Part shown: positions 1-9,702 of the stretch, piece after piece
Layout: the number at the start of each line of letters is the position of its first letter
Numbering within the stretch: position 1 is the stretch's first letter
Origin: Melastoma dodecandrum
Lineage: Eukaryota; Streptophyta; Magnoliopsida; Myrtales; Melastomataceae
Length of the DNA: 64,000 nucleotides
Direction of reading: 5' to 3'
Assembly: GCA_029817715.1 (NCBI GenBank)
Contig: JARUPY010000132.1
Span: 186,001 to 250,000, forward strand
Translations under genes and position numbers: made by a program
The notes under the pieces: model-generated
The model's database searches: none
Told to the model about the DNA's origin: nothing
The model's input: the letters and a program-made list of their open reading frames with translations, nothing else

Positions 1-148
1 CGACCACATCGTGTCCCAGGCCAAGGTCACGGACCGCACGGTGTCGCGCGACGAGCTGTTCAAGCCGCAGGACGACGAGGACGGCCCGAAGGCGGCGGCC
101 GAGCCGGCCCCGCAGGCGACGGACGGCGAGGCCGCGGCGGAGGCCTGA
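1..148 (+). CDS. tig: Trigger factor, C-terminal end (partial)
   Basis: Only the last 48 codons are present, read from base 2 to the TGA at 146-148. The segment [12 protein letters not shown] followed by an acidic and Ala/Pro-rich tail matches the C-terminus of alphaproteobacterial trigger factor, the ribosome-bound peptidyl-prolyl isomerase and chaperone. Its position just before clpP-clpX-lon is the standard order (tig-clpP-clpX-lon). The rest of the gene lies left of the window. The call rests on this short tail plus gene order. Confidence 0.8.
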   Translation, partial: DHIVSQAKVTDRTVSRDELFKPQDDEDGPKAAAEPAPQATDGEAAAEA

Positions 149-211
149 GGCCTTTCGCGGCGCCGCGGCGGCTCCGGCCGTCGCGGCACGGGCCGGCGGC
201 GGGCGCGCGTG

Positions 212-239
212 TTGCGCTCCGCCGGACGGCACATATATT
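212..239 (+). promoter_or_regulatory. Putative sigma-70-type promoter of clpP
   Basis: TTGCGC at 212-217 and TATATT at 234-239 are separated by 16 bases. The AT-rich -10 stands out in a GC-rich intergenic region. It would give a leader of about 40 bases before the clpP start at 286. Prediction from sequence only. Confidence 0.45.
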
Positions 240-285
240 CGGGACACGGCCGCTGCGGCCGCTGACAGGGAAGAGGGCCGGTCCG

Positions 286-918
286 ATGCAGGATCCCATC
301 GCGGTGTACAACAACTACCTCATCCCGCAGGTGATCGAGAACACCAGCCGCGGCGAGCGGGGCTTCGACATCTATTCGCGCCTGCTGCGCGAGAGGATCA
401 TTTTCCTCACCGGGCCGGTCGAGGACAACATGGCTTCGGTGATCATCGCCCAGCTGTTGTTCCTGGAGGCGGAGAACCCCAAGAAGGAGATCTCGCTCTA
501 CATCAACTCGCCGGGCGGCGTGGTGACGGCGGGCCTCGCCATCTACGACACGATGCAGTTCATCCGGCCCAAGGTATCGACCCTCTGCGTCGGCCAGGCC
601 GCCTCGATGGGGTCCCTGCTGCTCTGCGCCGGTGAGGCCGGCATGCGCTACGCGCTGCCCAACGCCCGCGTGATGGTGCACCAGCCCTCGGGCGGCTTCC
701 AGGGACAGGCGTCGGACATCCTGCGCCACGCCGAGGACATCATGAAGATCAAGCGCCGGCTGAACGAGATCTACGTCAAGCACACCGGCAAAGACTACGA
801 CACGATTGAAAAGACCCTGGACCGCGACCATTTCATGACGGCCGAGGAGGCGCGCGCGTTCGGCATCATCGACAAGGTCGAGGAGCAGCGCGTCGAACCC
901 GCGACGGATGCCAAGTGA
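286..918 (+). CDS. clpP: ATP-dependent Clp protease proteolytic subunit ClpP
   Basis: Serine peptidase of 210 aa that forms the tetradecameric barrel degrading proteins fed by ClpX or ClpA in the cytoplasm. The catalytic triad is visible as Ser107 in AASMGS, His132 in VMVHQPSGG and Asp181 in LDRDHF, with the usual spacing of 25 and 49 residues. The glycine-rich INSPGG segment lies at 73-78. Length is normal for the family. An AGGGAAGAGGG purine run precedes the ATG. It lies between tig and clpX, as is usual in this group. A second clpP copy is at 46516-47121 on the minus strand. Confidence 0.97.
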   Translation: MQDPIAVYNNYLIPQVIENTSRGERGFDIYSRLLRERIIFLTGPVEDNMASVIIAQLLFLEAENPKKEISLYINSPGGVVTAGLAIYDTMQFIRPKVSTLCVGQAASMGSLLLCAGEAGMRYALPNARVMVHQPSGGFQGQASDILRHAEDIMKIKRRLNEIYVKHTGKDYDTIEKTLDRDHFMTAEEARAFGIIDKVEEQRVEPATDAK

Positions 919-946
919 GGTCCGCCTGATCCGGGACGGGAACCGG

Positions 947-965
947 CCCGGGGCCTGGCCCCGGG
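947..965 (+). terminator. GC hairpin downstream of clpP
   Basis: CCCGGGGC (947-954) and GCCCCGGG (958-965) form an 8-bp stem with a 3-base loop, about 30 bases after the clpP stop and 170 bases before clpX. There is no T tract, so it may be a partial terminator or an mRNA-processing hairpin in the clpP-clpX spacer. Confidence 0.35.
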
Positions 966-1137
966 TGGGTTGATCTCCGGGTTCGGCTGTGCTGGCATCG
1001 GGAGTCACGGCGTGGCGCGGGTGCGGAGTCCCGCGTCACCCGGGATGCCACGCTACGTTTCATTAGCCCGCCGCGGCTAATTTGTAAGAATGATTCGAAT
1101 CGCGCCCGGCGCGAGCCGGATCGGACTGGAGACCACA

Positions 1138-2415
1138 ATGAGCAAAGCCGGCGGCAGCGACTCGAAGAACACGCTGTATTGCTCCTTCTGCGGCAAGAGC
1201 CAGCACGAGGTGCGCAAGCTGATCGCCGGGCCTACGGTGTTCATCTGCGATGAATGCGTCGAACTCTGCATGGACATCATCCGCGAGGAGAGCAAGACCT
1301 CGCTGGTCAAGAGCAAGGACGGCATTCCGACCCCGCGCGAAATCTGCAAGGTGCTTGACGATTATGTCATCGGTCAACCGCAGGCGAAGCGCGTGCTGTC
1401 GGTGGCGGTGCACAACCATTACAAGCGGCTCAACCATGCCGCGAAGCACAACGACGTCGAGCTGGCCAAGTCGAACATCCTGCTGATCGGGCCGACCGGC
1501 TCGGGCAAGACGCTGCTGGCGCAGACGCTGGCCCGCATCCTCGACGTGCCCTTCACCATGGCGGACGCGACGACGCTGACCGAGGCGGGCTATGTCGGTG
1601 AGGATGTCGAGAACATCATCCTGAAGCTGCTGCAGGCCTCGGACTACAATGTCGAACGCGCCCAGCGCGGCATCGTCTATATCGACGAAGTCGACAAGAT
1701 TTCGCGCAAGTCCGACAACCCGTCGATCACCCGCGACGTGTCGGGCGAGGGCGTCCAGCAGGCGCTGCTGAAGATCATGGAAGGCACCGTCGCCTCCGTG
1801 CCGCCGCAGGGCGGGCGCAAGCATCCGCAGCAGGAGTTCCTGCAGGTCGACACGACCAACATCCTGTTCATCTGCGGCGGCGCATTCTCCGGCCTCGAGA
1901 AGATCATCGGCTCGCGCGGCAAGGGCACGTCGATCGGCTTCGGCGCCAAGGTGCAGGCCCCGGACGACCGCCGCACCGGCGAGGTGTTCCGCAAGGTCGA
2001 GCCCGAGGACCTGCTGAAGTTCGGCCTGATCCCCGAGTTCGTCGGCCGCCTGCCCGTCATTGCGACGCTGGAGGACCTCGACGAGGAGGCCCTGAAGAAG
2101 ATCCTCACCGAGCCCAAGAACGCGCTCGTCAAGCAGTACCAGCGCCTGTTCGAGATGGAATCGACGGAGCTGATGTTCCAGGACGAGGCGCTCAACGTCG
2201 TCGCCAAGAAGGCGATCGAACGCCGCACCGGCGCGCGCGGCCTGCGCTCCATCATGGAGGGCATCCTGCTCGACACGATGTTCGACCTGCCCGGCCTCGA
2301 CGGGGTGGAGCAGGTGGTCATCGGCCCCGAAGTGGTGGAGGGCAATGCGAGGCCGCTCTACATCTACTCCGAACGCGGGGCGGAAAAAACCGGGACCGGG
2401 GCGGCCAGCGCCTGA
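1138..2415 (+). CDS. clpX: ATP-dependent Clp protease ATP-binding subunit ClpX
   Basis: Hexameric AAA+ unfoldase of 425 aa that delivers substrates to ClpP. The N-terminal zinc-binding domain has Cys15, Cys18, Cys37 and Cys40. Walker A GPTGSGKT is at 118-125, pore loop GYVG at 151-154, Walker B with Asp183-Glu184 in [10 protein letters not shown]. The RKH loop (GGRKHPQQ), the ClpP-docking IGF loop (TSIGFGAKV) and the sensor-2 region [10 protein letters not shown] are all present. An upstream in-frame ATG at 1090 exists, but ATG 1138 gives the conserved [20 protein letters not shown] start and has TGGAG ahead of it, so it was chosen. Confidence 0.97.
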   Translation: MSKAGGSDSKNTLYCSFCGKSQHEVRKLIAGPTVFICDECVELCMDIIREESKTSLVKSKDGIPTPREICKVLDDYVIGQPQAKRVLSVAVHNHYKRLNHAAKHNDVELAKSNILLIGPTGSGKTLLAQTLARILDVPFTMADATTLTEAGYVGEDVENIILKLLQASDYNVERAQRGIVYIDEVDKISRKSDNPSITRDVSGEGVQQALLKIMEGTVASVPPQGGRKHPQQEFLQVDTTNILFICGGAFSGLEKIIGSRGKGTSIGFGAKVQAPDDRRTGEVFRKVEPEDLLKFGLIPEFVGRLPVIATLEDLDEEALKKILTEPKNALVKQYQRLFEMESTELMFQDEALNVVAKKAIERRTGARGLRSIMEGILLDTMFDLPGLDGVEQVVIGPEVVEGNARPLYIYSERGAEKTGTGAASA

Positions 2416-2423
2416 TGCTGATG

Positions 2424-2457
2424 GAGGGGGCGGGATCCGAGACGGTCCCGCCCCCTC
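2424..2457 (+). terminator. Strong hairpin terminator after clpX
   Basis: A perfect 12-bp stem (2424-2435 with 2446-2457, arm GAGGGGGCGGGA) with a 10-base loop starts 9 bases after the clpX stop and is followed by GCCTTTGG. The T tract is weak, as is common in high-GC alphaproteobacteria. It separates the clpPX transcript from lon. Confidence 0.7.
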
Positions 2458-2860
2458 GCCTTTGGACGGCGGCCCGCCCGGTCCCGTCGCATGACTTGCG
2501 CGAAGCCGTCGGGCCCGCCGCGGGCCCGCCACTTCCATCTTGAATGACGCTTGCGTGACCGCCATCTTGGAGGCAGGGCATCGGCGACGGGGCGGCTCAA
2601 GGGTCCCATGCCGATCGGTGCTTCGCTTTCCCGCCTGCCGCCCCCGGCAACGCGTCGCGAATCGGAGCACCGGTCGACAGGGGTCCCGTGGGCCGCTCGA
2701 TCCGGTCGCCTCAGTCTCCGGGGTGCAGATCGTCTGACCCCGCGGCGCGCCCCAGGCGCCGGGCCGGCGTGACAGCCGGTTCCGGCCAGAAGCGGCGAAA
2801 GTAGCGCCGGCGGCTTCAGGAGAAGCGCCGACGAGCGTCTCACTCCCGATAGGATGCAGC
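2458..2860 (+). other. clpX-lon intergenic region, lon leader
   Basis: About 400 bases without a supportable gene. It holds the heat-shock-like promoter at 2539-2567 and then a long leader of roughly 285 bases up to the lon start. Short open frames here lack family similarity and ribosome sites. The octamer CCATCTTG occurs twice, at 2535-2542 and 2562-2569. Confidence 0.5.
2539..2567 (+). promoter_or_regulatory. Putative heat-shock (RpoH-type) promoter of lon
   Basis: CTTGAA at 2539-2544, a 15-base spacer, then CGCCATCT at 2560-2567 match the sigma-32 consensus (CTTGAA, 13-16 bases, CCCCATNT) with one mismatch in the -10. lon is a classical RpoH target, so site and gene agree. Transcription would begin near 2575. 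Confidence 0.55.
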
Positions 2861-4042
2861 ATGACCAGTCCCAAACGCGTCCCCGCCACGCCCGGGTCCA
2901 TCGACACCTATCCGGTGCTGCCGCTGCGCGATATCGTCGTGTTCCCGCATATGATCGTCCCCCTGTTCGTCGGCCGCGAGAAGTCCATCCGCGCGCTCGA
3001 GGAGGTGATGAAGGCCGAGAAGTTCATCCTGCTCGCCACGCAGGTGAACCCGACCGATGACGATCCCGCGACAGACGCCATTTTCACGACCGGCACGCTG
3101 GCCTCGGTGCTGCAGTTGCTCAAGCTGCCCGACGGCACCGTCAAGGTGCTGGTCGAGGGCTCGCGCCGCGCCAAGGTCGGCAAATACGTGAGGACGGAGG
3201 AGTTCTACGAGGCCGACGCCGAGGCGCTGGCGGACGATCCGCTCGACAAGGTCGAGGTCGAGGCGCTGGCGCGCTCGGTCGTCAGCGACTTCGAGAACTA
3301 CGTCAAGCTGAACAAGAAGATCTCGCCCGAGGTCGTGGCCGCGGTCGGCCAGATTTCCGACTACACCAAGCTGGCCGACACGGTGGCGTCGCACCTCGCC
3401 GTCAAGATCTCCGACAAGCAGGGGATCCTGGAGACGACCTCGGTGGCGGCCCGGCTGGAGAAGTGCCTCGGCCTGATGGAGAGCGAGATCTCCGTGCTCC
3501 AGGTCGAGAAGCGCATCCGCACGCGCGTCAAGCGCCAGATGGAGAAGACCCAGCGCGAGTACTACCTCAACGAGCAGATGAAGGCCATCCAGAAGGAACT
3601 CGGCGACGAGGACGGCAAGGATGACCTCGGCGAGCTCGAGGCCCGCATCAAGGACACCAAGCTCTCGAAGGAGGCCCGCGACAAGGCGCAGGCCGAGCTC
3701 AAGAAGCTGAAGCAGATGTCGCCCATGTCGGCCGAGGCCACCGTGGTGCGCAACTACCTCGACTGGCTGCTGTCGATCCCGTGGAACAAGCGCTCCAAGA
3801 TCAAGCGCGACCTGCCGCTCGCCGAATCGACCCTGAATTCGGACCATTACGGGCTCGACAAGGTCAAGGAGCGCATCATCGAGTATCTCGCGGTGCAGAG
3901 CCGCGCCAACAAGCTCACCGGCCCGATCCTGTGCCTCGTCGGCCCTCCGGGCGTCGGCAAGACCTCGCTCGGCCGCTCGATCGCCAAGGCGACGGGGCGC
4001 GAATTCGTGCGCATCTCGCTCGGCGGCGTGCGTGACGAGGCG

Positions 4043-4075
<33 letters not shown>

Positions 4076-4184
4076 TCGATGCCCGGCAAGATCATCCAGT
4101 CGATGCGCAAGGCCAAGACCTCGAACCCGCTCTTCCTGCTCGACGAGATCGACAAGATGGGCCAGGACTTCCGCGGCGACCCGT

Positions 4185-4222
<38 letters not shown>

Positions 4223-4984
4223 GCGAAGTTCAACGACCATTATCTCGAGATCGACATCGACCTCTCCGACGTGATGTTCGTGTGCACCGCCAACACGCTC
4301 AACATCCCCGGGCCGCTCATGGACCGGATGGAGATCATCCGGATCGCGGGCTACACCGAGGAGGAGAAGGCCGAGATCGCCCGCACCCACCTCATCCCGG
4401 CGGCCGTGTCCAAGCACGGCCTCTCGAAGGAGGAATGGTCCATCAGCGACGAGGCGCTGCTGACCGTCATCCGCCGCTACACGCGCGAGGCCGGCGTCCG
4501 CAACCTCGAACGCGAGGTCTCGAATCTCGCCCGCAAGGCCGTCAAGGAGATCATGATGGGCGGCTCCTCCACGGTGACGGTGACGGAGGAGAACCTGGCC
4601 GACTATCTCGGCGTGGCGAAGTTCCGCTACGGCGAGGCCGAGACCGAGGATCAGGTCGGACTCGTCACCGGGCTTGCCTGGACCGATGTCGGCGGCGAAT
4701 TGCTGACCATCGAGGCGGCGATCATGCCGGGCAAGGGCAAGATGACCGTCACCGGCAATTTGCGCGATGTGATGAAGGAGCCGATCTCGGCGGCGGCCTC
4801 CTACGTGCGCTCGCGTTCGATCGATTTCGGCGTCGCGCCGCCCTTCTTCGACCGGCGCGACTTCCACGTGCACGTGCCGGAGGGCGCGACCCCGAAGGAC
4901 GGGCCCTCGGCGGGCGTCGCCATGGCGACGTCGATCGTGTCGGTCATCACCGGCATCCCGATCCGCCGCGACATCGCCATGACG

Positions 4985-5016
<32 letters not shown>

Positions 5017-5287
5017 GATCGGCGGCCTCAAGGAGAAGCTGCTGGCGGCGCTGCGCGGCGGCATCAAGAAGGTGCTGATCCCCGAGGAGAACCGCAAGGA
5101 CCTGGCCGACATCCCCAACAGCGTGAAGAACGCCCTGGAGATCGTTCCCGTGTCCCGGCTCGACGAGGTCCTGACCCACGCCCTGGTGCGTCAGCCGACG
5201 CCGATCCAGTGGGAGGAAGATCTCACGACGGTCACCAAGCCCGCTCCCGTGGGCGAGGACGACCCCGCGGGCGTGATCGCGCATTGA
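2861..5287 (+). CDS. lon: ATP-dependent protease Lon (La)
   Basis: Hexameric cytoplasmic AAA+ serine protease, 808 aa, that degrades misfolded and regulatory proteins. Order: LON substrate-binding domain (about 15-210), coiled helical linker (about 210-300), AAA+ module with Walker A GPPGVGKT at 361-368 and Walker B FLLDEID at 425-431, then the protease domain with the Ser-Lys dyad Ser683 ([11 protein letters not shown]) and Lys726 (GGLKEK). Length and dyad spacing (43 residues) match E. coli Lon. The ATG at 2861 is preceded by ATAGGATG. It sits behind a heat-shock-like promoter and ends in a strong terminator. Confidence 0.97.
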
Positions 5288-5314
5288 CGTCCGCGGCCGG
5301 CTGACGCCGAACGC

Positions 5315-5346
5315 GAGGGCCGCGCACCGCCGGGTGCGCGGCCCTC
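5315..5346 (+). terminator. Rho-independent-type terminator after lon
   Basis: A perfect 14-bp stem (5315-5328 with 5333-5346) closes on the tetraloop GCCG and is followed by TCTCGTT. It lies 28 bases after the lon stop and isolates lon from the tRNA-Val gene. Confidence 0.75.
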
Positions 5347-5453
5347 TCTCGTTCGACGCCCGGCCCTGCGTCGCACGGCGCCTTGTGCGCCGCGGCCGGC
5401 CGGTGTTCGATGGACTGGAAAGCCGGCGTTCCGGACCGGGCGCCGTTGTCGGC

Positions 5454-5481
5454 TTGGAAGGCGGCGGCGAATGCGTTATGA
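5454..5481 (+). promoter_or_regulatory. Putative tRNA-Val promoter
   Basis: TTGGAA (5454-5459) and TTATGA (5476-5481), spacer 16, end 22 bases before the tRNA-Val 5' end. The position is right for a tRNA promoter, but the match to consensus is only moderate. Confidence 0.4.
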
Positions 5482-5503
5482 GATCGCGTCAACCGGGTTG
5501 CCG

Positions 5504-5576
5504 GGGCGGTTAGCTCAGTCGGTAGAGCGTCTCGTTTACACCGAGAATGTCGGCGGTTCGAGCCCGTCACCGCCCA
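5504..5576 (+). tRNA. tRNA-Val (anticodon TAC)
   Basis: The cloverleaf folds by eye. Acceptor GGGCGGT (5504-5510) pairs with ACCGCCC (5569-5575) and the discriminator base is A5576. The anticodon stem TCTCG/CGAGA encloses the loop TTTACAC, giving anticodon TAC at 5537-5539. The T loop is TTCGAGC. The CCA end is not encoded (the next bases are CC then G). tRNA-Val between lon and the nuo operon is common in this group. Confidence 0.95.
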
Positions 5577-5589
5577 CCGCCCGCCTCCG

Positions 5590-6297
5590 GTGGGTCGCGG
5601 GCCGGGCCGCCCTGGCTTTGGCGGTGTCGGTCTCTCTGGCCGCGATACCGGATGCGCCGCCCGCGCCGCCGAGCCCATGGGCTTCGAGCTCCTGACCATC
5701 TCGGGCCCGGCGCCCTGCAGCAAGCGGCATTGCCGCGACGCCGAGGTGCGCGCCGACGTGATCAGCGCCGAGGGCGAGATCACCAACGACACGGCCGAGG
5801 CCTTTAAGGCCTTCGTCCAGCAGCACGCCGCCGATCCCGATTTTCGGCCCCTGGTGCTGCTCAACTCGCCGGGCGGCACGGTGGTGGGCGCCATGAAGCT
5901 CGGGCTGCTGCTGCGCCAGTTCGGCTCCAGCGTCCTCGTGGCGCGGGCCCGGGGGACCGAGGGGACGCAGGACCTGCACGTCGTCTCGGGCTATTGCATG
6001 TCGGCCTGCGTCTACGCCTTCTTCGGCGGCAAGCGCCGCATCATCCCGCCGGCCAGCCATCTCGGCATCCACCAGATGGCGATCTACAGCCACAGCTTCG
6101 ACCTCTTCGGCGGCGGATCCACCACCCGCTCCTACGGCACCGGGGAACTCGTGGACGCGCTCAGCGCCTATACGAAGCTCATGGGCGTGAGCCCCGCCGC
6201 CATCGCCGAGGCCGAGCAGATCGAACCCGAATCGATCCACATCCTCACCCCGCAGGAGATCGCGCGCTGGCGCGTCGGCACGCCGCGGCTGCGGTGA
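5590..6297 (+). CDS. Secreted ClpP/crotonase-fold protein (COG3904-like)
   Basis: Up to 235 aa. A ClpP-like core is recognisable: LLNSPGGTVVGAMKLG, then a serine in YCMSACVYAFFGG and a histidine in LGIHQM, the Ser/His arrangement of the periplasmic COG3904 proteins, whose substrates are unknown. The start is uncertain. The longest frame begins only 13 bases after the tRNA-Val. The N-terminal 29 residues are not signal-like, whereas the neighbouring frame over 5600-5665 encodes a hydrophobic Ala/Leu/Val stretch ending in an AIPDA-like cleavage region. A one-base error between about 5640 and 5676 may therefore have separated a signal peptide from the core; otherwise ATG 5677 is the start. Confidence 0.7.
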   Translation: MGRGPGRPGFGGVGLSGRDTGCAARAAEPMGFELLTISGPAPCSKRHCRDAEVRADVISAEGEITNDTAEAFKAFVQQHAADPDFRPLVLLNSPGGTVVGAMKLGLLLRQFGSSVLVARARGTEGTQDLHVVSGYCMSACVYAFFGGKRRIIPPASHLGIHQMAIYSHSFDLFGGGSTTRSYGTGELVDALSAYTKLMGVSPAAIAEAEQIEPESIHILTPQEIARWRVGTPRLR

Positions 6298-6442
6298 GCC
6301 GGATTCGGCTCCCCACGCGCGGCGGCCCGCGCGCGCGGGGCTGCTCCTGCCACCCCGGCGCGAAGCCCGCCGCTGCGGATTGAGCGCTCGTTGAAGGGCC
6401 GGGCGACCGGGCGAGAAAATGCGGATGGGCGGGGCAGGGCGC

Positions 6443-6471
6443 TTGACACCCCGGGGTCCCGCCCGTAAACA
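6443..6471 (+). promoter_or_regulatory. tRNA-Asp promoter
   Basis: A consensus -35 TTGACA (6443-6448) and TAAACA (6466-6471) are separated by exactly 17 bases. The -10 ends 46 bases before the mature tRNA-Asp 5' end. This is the best sigma-70-type promoter seen in the window. Confidence 0.65.
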
Positions 6472-6517
6472 ACAAACACCGAGCGACGCCGCTGCAACGA
6501 GTTGCGGTGCGGTTCGC

Positions 6518-6522
6518 GGGGG

Positions 6523-6564
<42 letters not shown>

Positions 6565-6594
6565 TCGCGGGTTCGAGTCCCGTCTCTCTCGCCA
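6518..6594 (+). tRNA. tRNA-Asp (anticodon GTC)
   Basis: Acceptor GGGGGAG (6518-6524) pairs with CTCTCTC (6584-6590), including two G-U pairs. Anticodon stem CCGGC/GCCGG encloses CTGTCAC with anticodon GTC at 6552-6554. The T arm has TTCGAGT, the discriminator is G6591 and CCA is encoded at 6592-6594. A near-consensus promoter lies upstream. Confidence 0.96.
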
Positions 6595-6817
6595 TTATTG
6601 CTTCGGTTCCCCTCCTGATCTGTCTTCTGCTTTATGTTTCCCTTCTCCTGGGACGTCGCATGTCCGGGTTCATGCCTGGTGCGGCGAAGGGGCCCGGGGC
6701 GGGTTTCGCCTTGCGCGGTGCAGTGCGGTACATTAGTTCTCCTCCAAGCTGATCGGGGCCGGATGGGCCTCCGATCCATGCCGTGAGGACCCTCCCGGGA
6801 GGGTCCCTGGAGGTGCG

Positions 6818-7183
6818 ATGCCGGGGCTTCTCGACCAATATCTTCCGCTTGTGATCTTCATCGCGGTCTCGGCCGTGATCGCCGGCGCACTGCTCGTCGT
6901 GCCGTCCATCGTGGCCTTCCAGGCGCCGGATCCGGAGAAGCTGTCGGCCTACGAATGCGGCTTCAACGCCTTCGACGACGCGCGCATGAAGTTCGACGTC
7001 CGCTTCTACCTGGTGGCGCTGCTCTTCATCATCTTCGATCTCGAAGTGGCCTTCCTCTTCCCCTGGGCGGTGGCGTTCCACGACGTCGGGCTCTTCGGCT
7101 TCTGGTCGATGATGGGCTTCCTGGCGGTCCTGACGATCGGCTTCATCTACGAATGGAACAAGGGCGCCCTCGAATGGGATTGA
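6818..7183 (+). CDS. nuoA: NADH-quinone oxidoreductase subunit A
   Basis: Membrane subunit of complex I, 121 aa, the usual length. Three transmembrane helices are evident (about 10-30, 65-85 and 92-112), and the conserved loop [32 protein letters not shown] carries the segment YECGF. GGAGG lies 6 bases before the ATG. This is the first gene of the nuo operon; its last 10 bases overlap nuoB. The 223-base leader after tRNA-Asp probably holds the operon promoter, but no convincing -35/-10 pair was found there. Confidence 0.97.
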   Translation: MPGLLDQYLPLVIFIAVSAVIAGALLVVPSIVAFQAPDPEKLSAYECGFNAFDDARMKFDVRFYLVALLFIIFDLEVAFLFPWAVAFHDVGLFGFWSMMGFLAVLTIGFIYEWNKGALEWD

Positions 7184-7797
7184 TCCTCGACAAAGATCCC
7201 GCGACCCAGGGTGCCGCCGCCGGCGGCCCGCTGGTGACGCCGGTGCCGCCCAAGGGGGGGCAGCCGCTGATCGACCCGCGCACCGGCCGGGCGATCGAAT
7301 CCGACGATCCCTTCCTGACGGGCGTGAGCAACCAGCTCGCCGACAAGGGTTTCATCCTCACCACCACCGACGACATCATCAACTGGGCCCGCACGGGCTC
7401 GCTGATGTGGATGACCTTCGGTCTCGCCTGCTGTGCGGTCGAGATGATGCAGTTCTCCATGCCGCGCTACGATTCCGAGCGGTTCGGATTCGCCCCACGC
7501 GCCAGCCCCCGCCAGTCGGACGTGATGATCGTGGCCGGCACGCTGACCAACAAGATGGCCCCGGCCCTGCGCAAGGTCTACGACCAGATGCCGGAGCCGC
7601 GCTACGTCATCTCCATGGGGTCGTGCGCCAATGGCGGCGGCTATTATCACTATTCCTATAGCGTTGTCCGCGGCTGCGACCGCATCGTGCCGGTCGACAT
7701 CTACGTCCCCGGGTGCCCGCCGACCGCCGAGGCGCTGCTCTATGGCGTGATGCAGCTGCAGCGGAAGATCCGCCGGACCGGCACCATCGAGCGCTGA
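7174..7797 (+). CDS. nuoB: NADH-quinone oxidoreductase subunit B
   Basis: Peripheral-arm subunit of 207 aa that holds the terminal [4Fe-4S] cluster N2 donating electrons to quinone. Ligands are the tandem Cys86-Cys87 ([10 protein letters not shown]), Cys151 (GSCANGGG) and Cys181 ([10 protein letters not shown]). The ATG at 7174 overlaps the nuoA end by 10 bases, indicating translational coupling, and gives the expected N-terminus. The first 45 residues form a variable Gly/Pro-rich extension before the conserved core. Confidence 0.97.
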   Translation: MGLILDKDPATQGAAAGGPLVTPVPPKGGQPLIDPRTGRAIESDDPFLTGVSNQLADKGFILTTTDDIINWARTGSLMWMTFGLACCAVEMMQFSMPRYDSERFGFAPRASPRQSDVMIVAGTLTNKMAPALRKVYDQMPEPRYVISMGSCANGGGYYHYSYSVVRGCDRIVPVDIYVPGCPPTAEALLYGVMQLQRKIRRTGTIER

Positions 7798-7867
7798 CAG
7801 GCGCTCCTCCCCGCATCGCTCCGGCGGCGCGGGCCCCCTACGCGACGACGAGCCAGGTTGGACTTTC

Positions 7868-8506
7868 ATGACCGATGCCAGGACACCTACGGACGCCGAA
7901 CTCGGCGAGGCCATCGCCTCGTCCTTCCCGGACGGGGCGGTCCGTGTCCAGGTGGCGCATGACGAACTGACCCTGCTGGCGGAGGCGTCGAGCCTCGGTC
8001 AGCTCGCCACCTTCCTGCGCGACGACCCGCGCTGCCGCTTCGTGTGCTTCATCGACCTGTGCGGCGTCGACTATCCGCAGCGCGAGAAGCGCTTCGACGT
8101 GGTGGTCCACCTCTTGTCGCCGCAGCACAACCGCCGCATCCGGCTCAAGGTCATGACCGACGAGGCGACGCCGGTCCCCTCGCTGACCTCCGTCTTCCCC
8201 TCGGCCAACTGGTACGAGCGCGAAGCCTACGACCTCTTCGGCATCCTGTTCTCGGGCCATCCGGACCTGCGCCGCATCCTCACCGACTACGGATTCGAGG
8301 GGCATCCGCTGCGCAAGGATTTCCCCATGACGGGCTTCGTCGAAGTCTGGTGGAACGACGCCGAGAAGCGCGTCGTCAATCAGCCCGTTCGCCTGACGCA
8401 GGACTTCCGCGACTGGGACTTCCTGTCGCCCTGGGAGGCGATGGACGTCGCCTCGCTGCCGGGCGACGAGAAGGCCACCCGGGCCCCCGCCGGCGACAAG
8501 GCGTAA
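7868..8506 (+). CDS. nuoC: NADH-quinone oxidoreductase subunit C
   Basis: Complex I peripheral-arm subunit (30-kDa family), 212 aa. The family signature runs from [20 protein letters not shown] to [19 protein letters not shown] near residues 117-152. NuoC packs against NuoD and helps form the quinone site. It is separate from nuoD here (not fused as in E. coli), with a 5-base gap to nuoD. A 70-base spacer separates it from nuoB. Confidence 0.96.
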   Translation: MTDARTPTDAELGEAIASSFPDGAVRVQVAHDELTLLAEASSLGQLATFLRDDPRCRFVCFIDLCGVDYPQREKRFDVVVHLLSPQHNRRIRLKVMTDEATPVPSLTSVFPSANWYEREAYDLFGILFSGHPDLRRILTDYGFEGHPLRKDFPMTGFVEVWWNDAEKRVVNQPVRLTQDFRDWDFLSPWEAMDVASLPGDEKATRAPAGDKA

Positions 8507-8511
8507 GCGTC

Positions 8512-9702
8512 ATGAACGATCAGACGATCCGCAACTTCTCCATCAACTTCGGTCCGCAGCACCCGGCGGCCCACGGCGTGCTGCGCCTCGTGCTCGAGCT
8601 CGACGGCGAGATCGTCGAGCGCGTGGACCCGCATATCGGCCTGCTGCACCGCGGCACCGAGAAGCTGATGGAGGCACGGACCTACGTCCAGAATGTGCCG
8701 TATTTCGACCGGCTCGACTACGTCGCGCCGATGAACCAGGAGCATGCCTTCTGCCTCGCCATCGAGAAGCTGCTCGGCATCGACGTGCCGCGCCGCGCGC
8801 AGCTGATCCGCGTGCTCTACCTCGAGATCGGCCGCATCCTGTCGCATCTGCTCAACGTCACCACGCAGGCGATGGACGTCGGCGCGCTGACCCCGCCGCT
8901 CTGGGGCTTCGAGGAGCGCGAGAAGCTGATGGTGTTCTATGAGCGCGCTTCGGGCGCGCGGCTCCATGCCAATTACATCCGTCCGGGCGGGGTGCACGAG
9001 GACCTGCCCCGGCAGCTGATCGAGGACATCGGCGCCTGGTGCGAGCCCTTCCTCAAGGTCGTGGACGACCTCGAGGCGCTCTTCATCGATAACCGCATCT
9101 TCAAGCAGCGCAACGTCGACATCGGCGTCGTCACGCTCGACGAGTGCTGGGCCTGGGGCTTCTCGGGCGTGATGGTGCGCGGCTCCGGCGCCGCCTGGGA
9201 CCTGCGCAAGTCGCAGCCCTACGAGTGCTACGAGGAGCTGGACTTCGACATTCCGGTCGGGCGGAACTGCGACAACTACGATCACCAGGTCATCCGCATG
9301 GAGGAGATGCGCCAGTCCACCTCCATCATGCAGCAATGCGTGAAGAAGCTGCTGGCCCCCGACGGGCAGGGGCCCGTGCATACGCGGGCCGGCAAGGTCG
9401 CGCCGCCGCCGCGCGCCGAGATGAAGCGCTCGATGGAGGCGCTCATCCACCACTTCAAGCTCTACACGGAAGGCTTCCACGTGCCGGCCGGCGAGGTCTA
9501 TGCGGCGGTGGAGGCCCCCAAGGGCGAGTTCGGCGTCTATCTCGTCAGCGACGGCAGCGACAAGCCCTACCGGTGCAAGATCCGGGCGCCAGGCTTCGCG
9601 CATCTCCAGGCCATGGACTTCATGTGCCGCGAGCACATGCTGGCCGACGTCTCGGCCATCCTGGGCTCGCTCGACATCGTCTTCGGCGAGGTGGATCGCT
9701 GA
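8512..9702 (+). CDS. nuoD: NADH-quinone oxidoreductase subunit D
   Basis: The 49-kDa subunit, 396 aa, related to the large subunit of NiFe hydrogenases and forming the quinone-binding cavity with NuoB. Conserved features include [14 protein letters not shown] near the N-terminus, [11 protein letters not shown], the [15 protein letters not shown] segment, and the C-terminal FGEVDR. The ATG at 8512 gives the family start [20 protein letters not shown]. The TGA shares one base with the ATG of the next small gene (9702). Confidence 0.97.
   Translation: MNDQTIRNFSINFGPQHPAAHGVLRLVLELDGEIVERVDPHIGLLHRGTEKLMEARTYVQNVPYFDRLDYVAPMNQEHAFCLAIEKLLGIDVPRRAQLIRVLYLEIGRILSHLLNVTTQAMDVGALTPPLWGFEEREKLMVFYERASGARLHANYIRPGGVHEDLPRQLIEDIGAWCEPFLKVVDDLEALFIDNRIFKQRNVDIGVVTLDECWAWGFSGVMVRGSGAAWDLRKSQPYECYEELDFDIPVGRNCDNYDHQVIRMEEMRQSTSIMQQCVKKLLAPDGQGPVHTRAGKVAPPPRAEMKRSMEALIHHFKLYTEGFHVPAGEVYAAVEAPKGEFGVYLVSDGSDKPYRCKIRAPGFAHLQAMDFMCREHMLADVSAILGSLDIVFGEVDR

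Noticed and set aside
1063..5284. Long minus-strand frames opposite clpX and lon.
   Set aside because: Shadow frames of high-GC codon usage; the plus-strand genes carry all family motifs.
6595..6817. A strong promoter for the nuo operon such as TACATT near 6728.
   Set aside because: No -35 sits at 16-18 bases with a reasonable match, so it was not listed as a site.
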